From JAVVTR01 sp036653535 (GTDB taxonomy: Bacteria; Bacteroidota; Bacteroidia; Bacteroidales; P3): a DNA stretch of 64,000 bases. The notes under the pieces were generated by a model. The model was given only the letters and a program-made list of their open reading frames with translations. It was not told the DNA's origin and did no database searches. The DNA is taken from contig JAVVTR010000001.1 of NCBI GenBank assembly GCA_036653535.1, positions 124,001 through 188,000 of the forward strand, given 5' to 3'. Below are positions 40,534 through 49,354 of this stretch, piece by piece. Position numbers and translations under genes: made by a program. Each line of letters begins with the position of its first letter. The first letter of the stretch is position 1.

Positions 40534-41103
40534 TTAAAAATAGAAAGCCGTATCCTTAGCACACATGTTAATATACCGCGCCAATACAAAAAGATAATCC
40601 GAAAGACGATTAATATATTGTAAACCCAAAGCATTATATTGTTCACAAACAGAATTCCAATGAGTTTGCCCTAAGGAAAATTTCACCATTTCTCTTTCAC
40701 AACGACGACAAACACAACGAGCTACTTGTGTTTGGGCGGCAGTTCTAACGCCACCGGGTAAAATAAAATCTTTCAGCACAGGAAGTTTCCCTTGCATCGT
40801 ATCGATTTCTTCCTCTAAGCGTTCTATATCTAATAAATCAATAAAAGGTAAATCAAATTTTTTTTCTATAGAAAAATCAAAGGAATAGAAACTACCTATT
40901 TTAAATAAATTTTCCTGAATAGCACCCAACATTTCCCTATCCGACTCTCCAAATACTTTTTGATAGGAAGCCAATACACCTATCCAAGAATTTAATTCAT
41001 CTAAATTACCATAGACTTCCACTTGGGCATCTGCTTTGCTAATTCTACGCCCTCCTATAAGGGAGGTACTCCCTTGATCCCCTGTTTTTGTATATATTTT
41101 CAT
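40534..41103 (-). CDS. PduO-type cob(I)alamin adenosyltransferase
   Basis: The 189-residue protein matches the PduO family. It has the ATP-binding start IYTKTGDQGSTSLIGGRRISK (about 2-22, given as a family signature), then YGNLDELNSWIGVL (about 31-44), LPGGVRTAAQTQVARCVCRRCEREM (about 124-148) and a C-terminal LFVLARYIN. It transfers the adenosyl group of ATP to cobalamin, making coenzyme B12 for mutases. The usual His of the LH-x-AR segment is Gln here, a small deviation. No cobalamin synthesis genes are near, so the enzyme probably serves salvage. It lies 17 bases after the S9 peptidase gene. Confidence 0.9.
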   Translation of the reverse strand: MKIYTKTGDQGSTSLIGGRRISKADAQVEVYGNLDELNSWIGVLASYQKVFGESDREMLGAIQENLFKIGSFYSFDFSIEKKFDLPFIDLLDIERLEEEIDTMQGKLPVLKDFILPGGVRTAAQTQVARCVCRRCEREMVKFSLGQTHWNSVCEQYNALGLQYINRLSDYLFVLARYINMCAKDTAFYF

Positions 41104-41120
41104 TTTTCTTTGGCTTTATT

Positions 41121-43850
41121 TTATTCCATAGCTGGTGGGTAAAGACTATTCCACCATTGAGATTCTCCTTTTAAATAACGGGCGAACCAAGCTAAAATGG
41201 TATTTTCCCATGCGAGCCTTTTTTCAAATCCTACAATCCCGTGATCCTCCCCCTCTACCGTAACCATAGATACCGGACGTCCCAACAAACGAAGCGCTTT
41301 ATACATTTGATAACTTTCCCCTATAGGCACATTATGATCGGAAGTACCATGAAGTAAAAGTAAGGGCGTATGTATTTTATCGGCATTAAACAAAGGACTT
41401 TGGTCTACATAAATATCTTTACGATTCCATGGAAAAGAAAAAGCCGTTGCTCCAGCACTATATAAATATCCCCAATAACCCTCCCCCCAATAACTGGAAA
41501 TAGAACTGATCCCTGCATGCGAAATTGCCGCAGCAAATAAATTAGTACGAGTTAGTAATAATTGGGTCATAAAACCTCCATAAGAAGCACCAATACAACC
41601 TAATTTAGTAGAATCTACAAAAGGGTGCTCTTGACAAAATTGACGGGTAGCACTTATAATTTCATCCGCTACCGTTTTTCCCCAATTATTCACATGACGA
41701 GCAGCAAATTCTCGACCATAGCCAATGGCCCCAGATGGTTGCAATACTAATACCACATAGCCGTTCGAACTCCATACACTTTTAGGATACCGCATCGCTA
41801 ATGCCTTAGGAGTAGGTGAAGTTCCACCATAATAATAAACTATACATGGGTATTTTTTGGACGCAGAAAAATTGGGAGGCAAATAATAGGTGGCATCTAT
41901 GCTATCCCCCTTTGTAACTACAAAAGTCCAATCTTTATATTCGCCTATTTTTACATTTTCTAATAACTCTTTTTGAGGATTAGCAATACAAAAAGAAGAT
42001 CCTTTTGAAGTAAAACCAAGTTTTGCTGCATTCCCTTTTATCAAAAAAGCTTGCGATGGTTTATCGGCAGAACTACCACAATAAACCAAAGCGTCCGCTT
42101 TAACATCAAAATTAGACAGCACCTGGAGTTCTAAAGGAATTTTTTTGAAGGCACCGGATGCTAATTCATAAGCATATAAATTTACCTCATCCTTATCATC
42201 GGCCATAAAATAAACATATTTACCCTCGTTTTCAAAAGCATAAGATTGCCAAGATGGATCAAAATTTTCGGCAATTGCTTTTACTTTTCCTGTTTCCAAA
42301 TTATATATAAAAGCTTTTATATTATAATCATTAGCAATAAAACAACTATCACAAGGAAGAGAAACACCCTCTGTATTAGGATCGGTAAACATATACTCTG
42401 GTCCAGCTACCATTAGTGTTTTTCCATCAGGCGATATTTGCGCATTTCCACTAAAAAAAGAGGTCCATAATAAGCGGGGCTTAAGACTATCCAAATTCAT
42501 ATAATACATATTCTGAGCCATATATGAACGCATAGTATCTTTTATTTCCATCGTAGAAAATAAAATATAACGACCATCCCGACTAATATCCATAAGGTCG
42601 GTTGAAAAATAGCCATAGGTGAGAGGAATAAGATTATGGGAAACTAAATCTAATTTATGCAAGGAGATTCTATCTCTGTAAGTAGGCCATTGATCTGCCG
42701 GAGAAGACAAATTTTTCAATCCGTTTTTCGATTCTTCTGCACTAGTTTCCATACTTAAAATAAGGAAACGACCTTGCGGATCCCATGCAAAGGAGCTTAA
42801 ATCACCGGTAGTCTCATATACCATCTTAGCTACTTGACCGTTTTTCCCCACATAAATTTGTGTGTATTTTCCTTCCTTTTTCATATAGGCGTACTGAGCC
42901 GACAAAGAAGAAAAACTAAAATTAAAAATGCCTGTAAATTGTTGAACGGCCTCTAAAGGAGAGTCGTTTAAATTGGACGTTTTGTAAATTTCATACCAAG
43001 AATCATATTTTTCTTTCTCCGTATTTCCCTTTATATGTCGAAGAGCGATATATTCACTTTTATAAGACAATAAAGGATTATAAACACTTTCTCCATATAA
43101 ATAATGATCCATGCCATAGAATGCTTCCACTTCCGCTCCTACCGTTAATGGAAATTCAACATCTGTAAACGAAATTTGTAGAGGATTCAGCATTTCCTTG
43201 GGCCATATATTTTTTTTAATATCGGAAGAACCAAGATATAAACTTTTTATAAAGAAAACATGAAATCCCGGTTCTATATCCAAAGATTTCGTTTGTGCTT
43301 TAGCGTGGTTGGTATCTTGAAGCACCTTTTGACTCAGAATTTTTTCACCATCCATATACACCTCAAAAGCGGGCGATTGCGAAATTTCTAAAACTATATT
43401 TTGAAAAGATTCTGAACGAAGATAGAAACAAGAAAGGGTCCAAGCTGCGGAAGTAGAATCTAAAAGTTTGACCCTATTATTTACCGAGCTTTCCTGAAGT
43501 TTCCAAGTAAATAATTGGCCATTCCATTTCCATTCCCCATCTTTAACAGGTTTTAAATTCTTTAATTCAAAAAAGGGATATTTAAATAAAAATTCTGCAT
43601 TATAATAAGAACCGTTAATATCGGGCTTATCTATAAAAGCAGGATTTTTAAAAAACAAGGGACCTAATTGCAAATAATTATTTACTTCTACCGTTGCAGA
43701 CTTAGAGGCTGTATCAACAATAGATAAACCCGTAGCCATTCCTATACTGGGCAAAAACACTCCCAAACAGAACATAACTATGCCTATCCCATACGGAAAA
43801 AAGGTGCTTCGGCTACGAAGCACCTTTTGTTTATTTTTTAATATTTTCAT
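41121..43850 (-). CDS. Secreted S9 family (prolyl oligopeptidase-type) peptidase
   Basis: The 909-residue protein has a basic N-terminus and hydrophobic segment (about 17-40) consistent with a signal peptide, and a long beta-propeller-like region with PD40-type repeats (about 310-600, for example DISRDGRYILFSTME and ISPDGKTLMVAG). The C-terminal alpha/beta hydrolase domain has the catalytic Ser of GASYGG (about 756), Asp of HGTSDHNVP (about 838) and His of GEDHG (about 870). It probably trims peptides in the periplasm or at the surface. The ATG overlaps the upstream porE-like gene by 20 bases, and a terminator hairpin lies within codons 8-18. A start at Met26 would avoid the hairpin but lose the basic n-region. 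Confidence 0.88.
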   Translation of the reverse strand: MKILKNKQKVLRSRSTFFPYGIGIVMFCLGVFLPSIGMATGLSIVDTASKSATVEVNNYLQLGPLFFKNPAFIDKPDINGSYYNAEFLFKYPFFELKNLKPVKDGEWKWNGQLFTWKLQESSVNNRVKLLDSTSAAWTLSCFYLRSESFQNIVLEISQSPAFEVYMDGEKILSQKVLQDTNHAKAQTKSLDIEPGFHVFFIKSLYLGSSDIKKNIWPKEMLNPLQISFTDVEFPLTVGAEVEAFYGMDHYLYGESVYNPLLSYKSEYIALRHIKGNTEKEKYDSWYEIYKTSNLNDSPLEAVQQFTGIFNFSFSSLSAQYAYMKKEGKYTQIYVGKNGQVAKMVYETTGDLSSFAWDPQGRFLILSMETSAEESKNGLKNLSSPADQWPTYRDRISLHKLDLVSHNLIPLTYGYFSTDLMDISRDGRYILFSTMEIKDTMRSYMAQNMYYMNLDSLKPRLLWTSFFSGNAQISPDGKTLMVAGPEYMFTDPNTEGVSLPCDSCFIANDYNIKAFIYNLETGKVKAIAENFDPSWQSYAFENEGKYVYFMADDKDEVNLYAYELASGAFKKIPLELQVLSNFDVKADALVYCGSSADKPSQAFLIKGNAAKLGFTSKGSSFCIANPQKELLENVKIGEYKDWTFVVTKGDSIDATYYLPPNFSASKKYPCIVYYYGGTSPTPKALAMRYPKSVWSSNGYVVLVLQPSGAIGYGREFAARHVNNWGKTVADEIISATRQFCQEHPFVDSTKLGCIGASYGGFMTQLLLTRTNLFAAAISHAGISSISSYWGEGYWGYLYSAGATAFSFPWNRKDIYVDQSPLFNADKIHTPLLLLHGTSDHNVPIGESYQMYKALRLLGRPVSMVTVEGEDHGIVGFEKRLAWENTILAWFARYLKGESQWWNSLYPPAME
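43797..43828 (-). terminator. Intrinsic terminator inside the first codons of the S9 peptidase gene
   Basis: On the minus strand, exact 13-base arms (complement of 43816-43828 and 43799-43811) with a 4-base loop lead into six T residues. It begins 3 bases after the porE-like stop, which suits a terminator for that gene, yet it lies within codons 8-18 of the S9 open frame. It is T-rich on the plus strand side too. Confidence 0.75.
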
Positions 43851-46008
43851 TGTTTTCTATAATTTTAAACTCGGTTCTTCTATTCAACGCTCGGCCTTCC
43901 ACTGTAGTATTGGGCGCACAAGGCTGATCCAAGCCATAACCCTTATAAAGAAGACGATCTACCGACATTCCTCTTGCCACTAAATAATCTACTACAGCAC
44001 GAGCCCTGTTTTCAGATAATTTTTGATTATGAGTGACCGACCCCGTATTATCGGTGTGTCCAGAAATTTCAATCTTAATAGTGGGCACCTCTTCCATCAA
44101 CTTGTATAAACGCTCCAATTCGGTATAGGAAGCAGGAAGTAAGGTCGCCTTATCTACTTCGAAAAACAAATTACGTAAAACTACTTTACTCCCAACTGTA
44201 ATGTTTTTTAAAGGGAAATCTTTGCTCACTTCTGCATATTCCGATTCTGCCGAAATATCAAAATTTTCGGAATGGAATAAATATCCATCACATTTTACTG
44301 TAATTCCATAGTTATGACCCGCTGGTAATGTAACCATAAATTTACCAGAAACCGCATTAGATTCAAAAACGGCGATCTCTTGCTTTAAATCGTTATCCAC
44401 CATAATAACCTGAGCTTTTAGAGGTTTTTTAGTAAAGTCATCATAAACGAAACCTTTTAAAAGAGTAATAGGCGTAATTTTAATCACTGCAGCCGATTCT
44501 ATAATAGTTTCTCCTACCGGTTTAGTTACATAAGCCAATAGTTGATCTTCCGATTGAGTAACCACCCCTTTTTCCTCACCCATGTAAGTTATTTTGTAAA
44601 TATCATATCCTCCTATGGTTTTATCTAAGCGTTCTGAAGCATAATAAGCATTTTTCCCATCCAAAGAACGAGTATAAAAGGCATCGTTTTCCACCGTGTT
44701 AATGGGCCATCCCATATTAATAGGTACCGACCATACAGTATCTGTCCATTCTGAATACAAAACATCCAGTCCTCCCATGGTTTCATGTCCGTTGGAACTA
44801 AAAAAAATAGATTTTCCATCGGGCTGAACGGCCACAGCCAATTCATCGCCAGTCGTGTTAATAACCGGTCCTAAATTTATTGGGTTCCCCCATTTATCAT
44901 TAGAATCTTTCTCACAAGTCCATATATCTAAGCCACCATACCCCCCCGGTCTATCACTAATAAAAAACATTTTCCGTCCATCAAAATTTAAAGAAACGGT
45001 TTTTTCCTGGTACACTTTAGTATCCATAATTCTACTTTCTGCCATACTCTTAGGCCGTTTCCAATCTATACTATCGAGTTTGGCAATATAAATATCCCCA
45101 TTGCGTTTTACGCCACGGTAAATATATATTTTTTGCCCATCTAACGACAAACCAGCCGTAGCATCGTGCCCCTCCGTATTGACAGGTTTGCCCATATTTA
45201 CAGTTTCCCATATCGTATCCGTAAGCGAATCCAATTGGGCCATATAAGCATCTTCAAAACACAAACCCGTTTGATAATCTAATCTATCTCCCACCGCTCC
45301 GGGGCGAATGGAAGTGAAATACATAGTTAATTCATCTGCATTTAACAAGGGTGCATAATCAGGATATGGCGTATTAACGCTTACCCCCAAATTATCTACA
45401 AAAACGCGTGCTGGTTTTTGCATTTGATTTTTAGCATAATTACATTCTTTTATCCTTTGAACACAATTCTTCCAGTATATAGAATCTATATCTCGAAGTA
45501 TAAGACATTTTTGAAAAACGCCAATGGCAGAATCCAATAAATACTTAGAGGCACATAAACGTCCATATAAATAATTTGCTTCCTTATTTAACGAATCTAT
45601 GGCTAATGCTTTTAAAATATAAGGTTCCGCATCTAAGCGGGTCATAGAGGAAATAAAGTAAGACTTTCCAAGTAAATAATTTAAAAGCAAATTATCCGAA
45701 TTAAATTCATTCGCACTAACAAAAAAAGGTAAAGCTTCTACTCTTCTTCCTTCCTCATATAACTTTATTCCTTGCTTAAGATTTTGTTTTGCCGTTTTAA
45801 AATCTTTTCTCCTATCCTTGAAATTTTGTTTATCGAATGAAACCCCTTGTAACACATACGATTTTTGAAGCGAAGTTAATAGCCATGGATTAACTATTTT
45901 CCCTTTTTTCACTTTTTGATTTTTGAGATCTTTGGCGTTTTTAGCATAAGACGGCAGTGTTATCCCCAATCCGATACATAACAAAAGCAAAAAATACAAC
46001 TTTTTCAT
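43831..46008 (-). CDS. porE: PorE-like outer envelope protein: TPR, PD40, CRD and OmpA domains
   Basis: The ATG at 46008 (MKKLYFLLLLCIGLG) is preferred over 46026 because it starts the signal peptide and lies 4 bases after the TPR gene. The 725-residue protein has TPR-like helices (about 60-190), PD40/WD40-like repeats (about 205-480, PDYAPLLNADELTMYFTS), a carboxypeptidase-regulatory-like domain (about 510-590) and an OmpA peptidoglycan-binding domain (about 610-720, ISGHTDNTGS, LSENRARAVVDYL, GRALNRRTEF). That order is the one described for PorE, a type IX secretion component that binds peptidoglycan. Paralogues with the same layout exist, so orthology is likely but not certain. Confidence 0.72.
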   Translation of the reverse strand: MKKLYFLLLLCIGLGITLPSYAKNAKDLKNQKVKKGKIVNPWLLTSLQKSYVLQGVSFDKQNFKDRRKDFKTAKQNLKQGIKLYEEGRRVEALPFFVSANEFNSDNLLLNYLLGKSYFISSMTRLDAEPYILKALAIDSLNKEANYLYGRLCASKYLLDSAIGVFQKCLILRDIDSIYWKNCVQRIKECNYAKNQMQKPARVFVDNLGVSVNTPYPDYAPLLNADELTMYFTSIRPGAVGDRLDYQTGLCFEDAYMAQLDSLTDTIWETVNMGKPVNTEGHDATAGLSLDGQKIYIYRGVKRNGDIYIAKLDSIDWKRPKSMAESRIMDTKVYQEKTVSLNFDGRKMFFISDRPGGYGGLDIWTCEKDSNDKWGNPINLGPVINTTGDELAVAVQPDGKSIFFSSNGHETMGGLDVLYSEWTDTVWSVPINMGWPINTVENDAFYTRSLDGKNAYYASERLDKTIGGYDIYKITYMGEEKGVVTQSEDQLLAYVTKPVGETIIESAAVIKITPITLLKGFVYDDFTKKPLKAQVIMVDNDLKQEIAVFESNAVSGKFMVTLPAGHNYGITVKCDGYLFHSENFDISAESEYAEVSKDFPLKNITVGSKVVLRNLFFEVDKATLLPASYTELERLYKLMEEVPTIKIEISGHTDNTGSVTHNQKLSENRARAVVDYLVARGMSVDRLLYKGYGLDQPCAPNTTVEGRALNRRTEFKIIENNENIKK

Positions 46009-46012
46009 CTCT

Positions 46013-47176
46013 CTATTGTTGGTCATGATCGTTGTCGTTTTTAGATTGAATACACTGTGTTTTTACATATTTTTTTGCAGCTGCATTACCCAGTTCTGCT
46101 GCCTTATTCCAGTCTTGACAAGCACCTTTAGCATCTCGCATCATCTCTCTAAAATTACCTCTATTCGCATAAGCATTCCCATCCTTAGGCATTAATTCCA
46201 CCGCCTTGTTTCCATCCTCCAATGCGCTACTATAATTAAATAGTTTATAATAAGCATCCGATCTATTCATATAGGCAAATCCATATTGGGAATTTAGTTG
46301 CACACAAGTATCAAAATCTAAAATAGCTCTTTCGTACTGTGCCATTTCATAATACGTTAAGCCTCTGAGATTGTACGATAGATAATTACGTGGATCTAGT
46401 TTTATGGCTTGTGTGTAGGCTTTTATAGCCAATTCATATTCCTGTCCTTTTCGAAGTGCGCTCCCGTAATTATTGAAAAAAAATACGGTAGATGGCATTA
46501 AGCGACAGGCTTCTTGATAATCTTTAGCAGATTCCACATACTTCCCCAATTGACGATTGGCACTTCCTCTATCATTATAGGCATAAGCATAATCCGATTT
46601 GTTTTTAATGGCTTTATCATAATCCAAAATAGCATTTGAATAGTCTCCTTTTTCAAAATACAAGCCCCCTCTATAGTAAAAGGCTTGTTCGTAGGTATCA
46701 TCCAACGACAGAGCACTACTATAGTCTTTCATTGCGGCCTCTTTGTTCTTTTTTTGATAATAGCATTGCCCACGACCAAAATAAGCGGCAGCAGAAGGGG
46801 ATATATAAATAGCCTTATTAAAATCTTCCATAGCTCCATCTATATTTCCTAATTCTTTTTTAGCCGAAGCCCTATTGGTATAGGCCTTTTCATAATTCCC
46901 TTTTTCTTTAATAGCTGCATCAAATTTAGCAATGGCCGCCGAATAATTACCTTTTTGAAATAACTCCACTCCGGCATTATATGTTTTTTCAGCCACCTGC
47001 TCATCTATGGTATTTGCTTTAACTATAGTTGCTTCTGAGACCGGCACATCGATTTGAGACCAAGAAACCCCAAAAAAACCAAAGAATAAAAGCACAGCAA
47101 ATACAGCTGTTTTAGAAGATAATAAGCGGCACAACCCTAATCCGTCTATATTTTCAAAAAGATTCAATTTTTTCAT
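46013..47176 (-). CDS. Secreted tetratricopeptide repeat protein
   Basis: The 387-residue protein has an N-terminal hydrophobic segment (about 22-41, ending SWSQ), then eight or nine consecutive 34-residue TPR units from about residue 60 to 365, for example YNAGVELFQKGNYSAAIAKFDAAI and YYRGGLYFEKGDYSNAILDYDKAI. The last unit, GACQDWNKAAELGNAAAKKYV, is typical of Bacteroidota periplasmic TPR proteins. It is probably a protein-binding scaffold. It lies 4 bases before the porE-like gene, which suggests a role linked to that complex; this is inference from position. Confidence 0.85.
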   Translation of the reverse strand: MKKLNLFENIDGLGLCRLLSSKTAVFAVLLFFGFFGVSWSQIDVPVSEATIVKANTIDEQVAEKTYNAGVELFQKGNYSAAIAKFDAAIKEKGNYEKAYTNRASAKKELGNIDGAMEDFNKAIYISPSAAAYFGRGQCYYQKKNKEAAMKDYSSALSLDDTYEQAFYYRGGLYFEKGDYSNAILDYDKAIKNKSDYAYAYNDRGSANRQLGKYVESAKDYQEACRLMPSTVFFFNNYGSALRKGQEYELAIKAYTQAIKLDPRNYLSYNLRGLTYYEMAQYERAILDFDTCVQLNSQYGFAYMNRSDAYYKLFNYSSALEDGNKAVELMPKDGNAYANRGNFREMMRDAKGACQDWNKAAELGNAAAKKYVKTQCIQSKNDNDHDQQ

Positions 47177-47238
47177 ACTTCCATAATTTTCATGTTAAAA
47201 ATTATATAAAATTTCAACAAAACAAAAAGAACAAATCT

Positions 47239-48477
47239 TTATTTTTCAGGGGGCACAACCACTGGGAAATTATAATTGAATTTCATAAAATTCATGGGTT
47301 CCATAACATGACCCAAAAAGTCTTTATACGCTGGAGTCATAGTGAAATCATTTGTATTGTAGTAATCTTGGGGCAATGGTTGATTTCCTATGGTTCCCAT
47401 ATCTATACAAGCCGTATTATATTCTTCCAATTCGTCATAATTAACGACTGTATTTAGCACAGGCATACGCCCATAAGCTTTTCTTAATAATAAATCGGCT
47501 ACCTTGTCGGCTAAGGTAGAAGTTAAACGGCGATCATACGCCCTACATTCCCCAGAACGAGCAAAATATCCTGTAATTTGCGCTCTCGCATCCAAACCTA
47601 AACGATGCGAAATCTCACCGGCAATCACGCCACTGACTCCACCAAATCTAGCGTGTCCATATTCGTCTTTTTCAGAACTTGCATACACCATTTCCGATTT
47701 TCCACTTTTTTCATTGTACCAACGAATACCCTCCGAGACCGCCACAATTAAATTGCGTTTGGGACTACGCATATACATTTCCTTGACTCTTTCAAAGAAA
47801 AAATCTTTTCGCTCCATAGTTATTTCATGTTCAGGAACTAAGACCATGTCCGCTCCCCCGTATGCCGCTGTACCCGTAAGCCAACCAGCATCACGCCCCA
47901 TAACCTCTACCACCATTACCCTGGAATGAGATTCGGTTGTTGTTTTAATCATGCTAACCAAACGAGTAATAGTACGAGCAGCAGATGGAAATCCCGGACA
48001 AATAACCGCTTCTATTTCTTTTCCTTCGTATTTATGTATTGTTTTAGTTCTTAAATCATTATCAATAGTTTTTGGAAAACCAATCACAGGGACCCCCTCT
48101 TGCTCATATAACTTTTTAGCTGCTCCATTGGTATCATCTCCTCCTATAGTAACTAAAACATCTATTTTATAGCGTTTCAAATTTTTCATAATTTGACCCA
48201 CCCTGTCTTCTTTTTCGTTGGTAGAAAAAGGATTAGTACGACTGGAACGCAAGGCTGTACCACCATACAACCCATTATATGGCTGATTTGTCAGGTCTAA
48301 GATGTCTCCATCGCCCAACAAACCTTTCCATCCTTGCCTTACTCCGTAAACCTTATAACCCAATAAAGCCGCTCTATTTCGAACCGATTCTATACTGGAA
48401 TTAATAGCCGGAGTATCTCCACCACCCGACAAAATAGCTAATGTTTGTCCCTTAAAAAGTTTATTTTCCAAAGCCAT
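47239..48477 (-). CDS. pfp: Phosphofructokinase of the pyrophosphate-dependent type
   Basis: The 412-residue enzyme has the PFK fold: GGGDTPAINSSI (18-29), GGTALRSSRTNPF (72-84), GGDDTNGAAKKL (112-123), PKTIDNDL (135-142) and EVMGRDAGWLTGTAAY. In ATP-dependent enzymes the residue after GGD is Gly and the fifth motif reads PGTIDND. Here they are Asp115 and Lys136, the pair that selects pyrophosphate as phosphate donor. The enzyme would phosphorylate fructose 6-phosphate reversibly and save ATP in glycolysis, as in many anaerobes. A good promoter lies just upstream. The gene may also be named pfkA in other annotations. Confidence 0.88.
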   Translation of the reverse strand: MALENKLFKGQTLAILSGGGDTPAINSSIESVRNRAALLGYKVYGVRQGWKGLLGDGDILDLTNQPYNGLYGGTALRSSRTNPFSTNEKEDRVGQIMKNLKRYKIDVLVTIGGDDTNGAAKKLYEQEGVPVIGFPKTIDNDLRTKTIHKYEGKEIEAVICPGFPSAARTITRLVSMIKTTTESHSRVMVVEVMGRDAGWLTGTAAYGGADMVLVPEHEITMERKDFFFERVKEMYMRSPKRNLIVAVSEGIRWYNEKSGKSEMVYASSEKDEYGHARFGGVSGVIAGEISHRLGLDARAQITGYFARSGECRAYDRRLTSTLADKVADLLLRKAYGRMPVLNTVVNYDELEEYNTACIDMGTIGNQPLPQDYYNTNDFTMTPAYKDFLGHVMEPMNFMKFNYNFPVVVPPEK

Positions 48478-48527
48478 AACTGTATCTATTTTATAATTTT
48501 ATAGTATGTTAATTCATTCAAGATCTA

Positions 48528-48558
48528 CAAAAATACTCATTTTTTTAACGAACTACAA
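48528..48558 (-). promoter_or_regulatory. Promoter of the phosphofructokinase gene
   Basis: On the minus strand, TTG (48556-48558) is followed after 20 bases by TATTTTTG (48528-48535), a full match to the Bacteroidota pattern. The -33 element overlaps the last codons of the upstream hydrolase gene. Transcription should begin near 48521, 44 bases before the ATG. Confidence 0.6.
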
Positions 48559-49347
48559 ATACACTCTTTCCACAAAGCCCTTTACAAACGATACACAGAC
48601 TTGTTCTTGCTCAAAAAATCCCATGTGCCCACTATCCACTAATAATATTTCCGAATGAAGAGGCATCATTGCCTGCGCCATTACTTTTTGTAAATTAGAT
48701 TTAGTATCCCGTTTTCCTTGAATAAACATAAACGGTATTTTTTGCTCATAAACGCTTAAAAAAGATCCTCTATCTCTCATTCCTATTTGAGAAGCTATGA
48801 TAGAGTTTACATCCATGGCTTTGCCATCGGTCACTAATTTTTCTACTTGTTTTGGGAAATGCACCGCATTCCCCTCTGCAAACAAATCTGGAACAAAATG
48901 AGTAATAAAGCCATCTTTATCGGCATTCAGCAAATCTATTGTTTTATTTCTAAATTCTGTAGTGTAGCTACTATCTGGACCTGCATGAGAATGAAAGAGT
49001 CCAACCGCTTTGGTACACTCTGGATATTGCAGTGCAAAAGACAAACAAACATAGCCTCCCATGGAATGACCTATAAGGGTAAGAGAAGATATATTTTCCT
49101 GTTCTAACACCAACTTTATCAGTTTGGCCTGCATCTCTATAGAATGTTCCTCTCCAAATCTATCACTTTGTCCATGTCCGGGTAAATCTATACAAATCAC
49201 CTTGAATTTTTCAGACAAAACTTTATCAAAACGCTCCCAAATATATATAGATTCTATAAAACCATGTACGAATACTATACAATCCCCTTGTCCATTTTGC
49301 GTATAGTGTAACCTTTTACCATTTACGCTTAAATATTTATCTGCCAT
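48553..49347 (-). CDS. Alpha/beta hydrolase
   Basis: The ATG at 49347 (MADKYLSVNGKRLHYTQNG) is preferred; the frame extends 7 codons further but would overlap the upstream gene. The 264-residue protein shows the alpha/beta hydrolase fold, with oxyanion segment FVHGFIESIYIWERF (about 25-40), nucleophile GHSMGGY (Ser near 92), and a late DSGHMGFFEQE with the catalytic His. The Asp is probably within FIQGKRDTKSN. It could be an esterase or lipase; no specific substrate is suggested. It starts 7 bases after the RluD-type gene. Confidence 0.83.
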   Translation of the reverse strand: MADKYLSVNGKRLHYTQNGQGDCIVFVHGFIESIYIWERFDKVLSEKFKVICIDLPGHGQSDRFGEEHSIEMQAKLIKLVLEQENISSLTLIGHSMGGYVCLSFALQYPECTKAVGLFHSHAGPDSSYTTEFRNKTIDLLNADKDGFITHFVPDLFAEGNAVHFPKQVEKLVTDGKAMDVNSIIASQIGMRDRGSFLSVYEQKIPFMFIQGKRDTKSNLQKVMAQAMMPLHSEILLVDSGHMGFFEQEQVCVSFVKGFVERVYL

Positions 49348-49354
49348 TGTTTTT

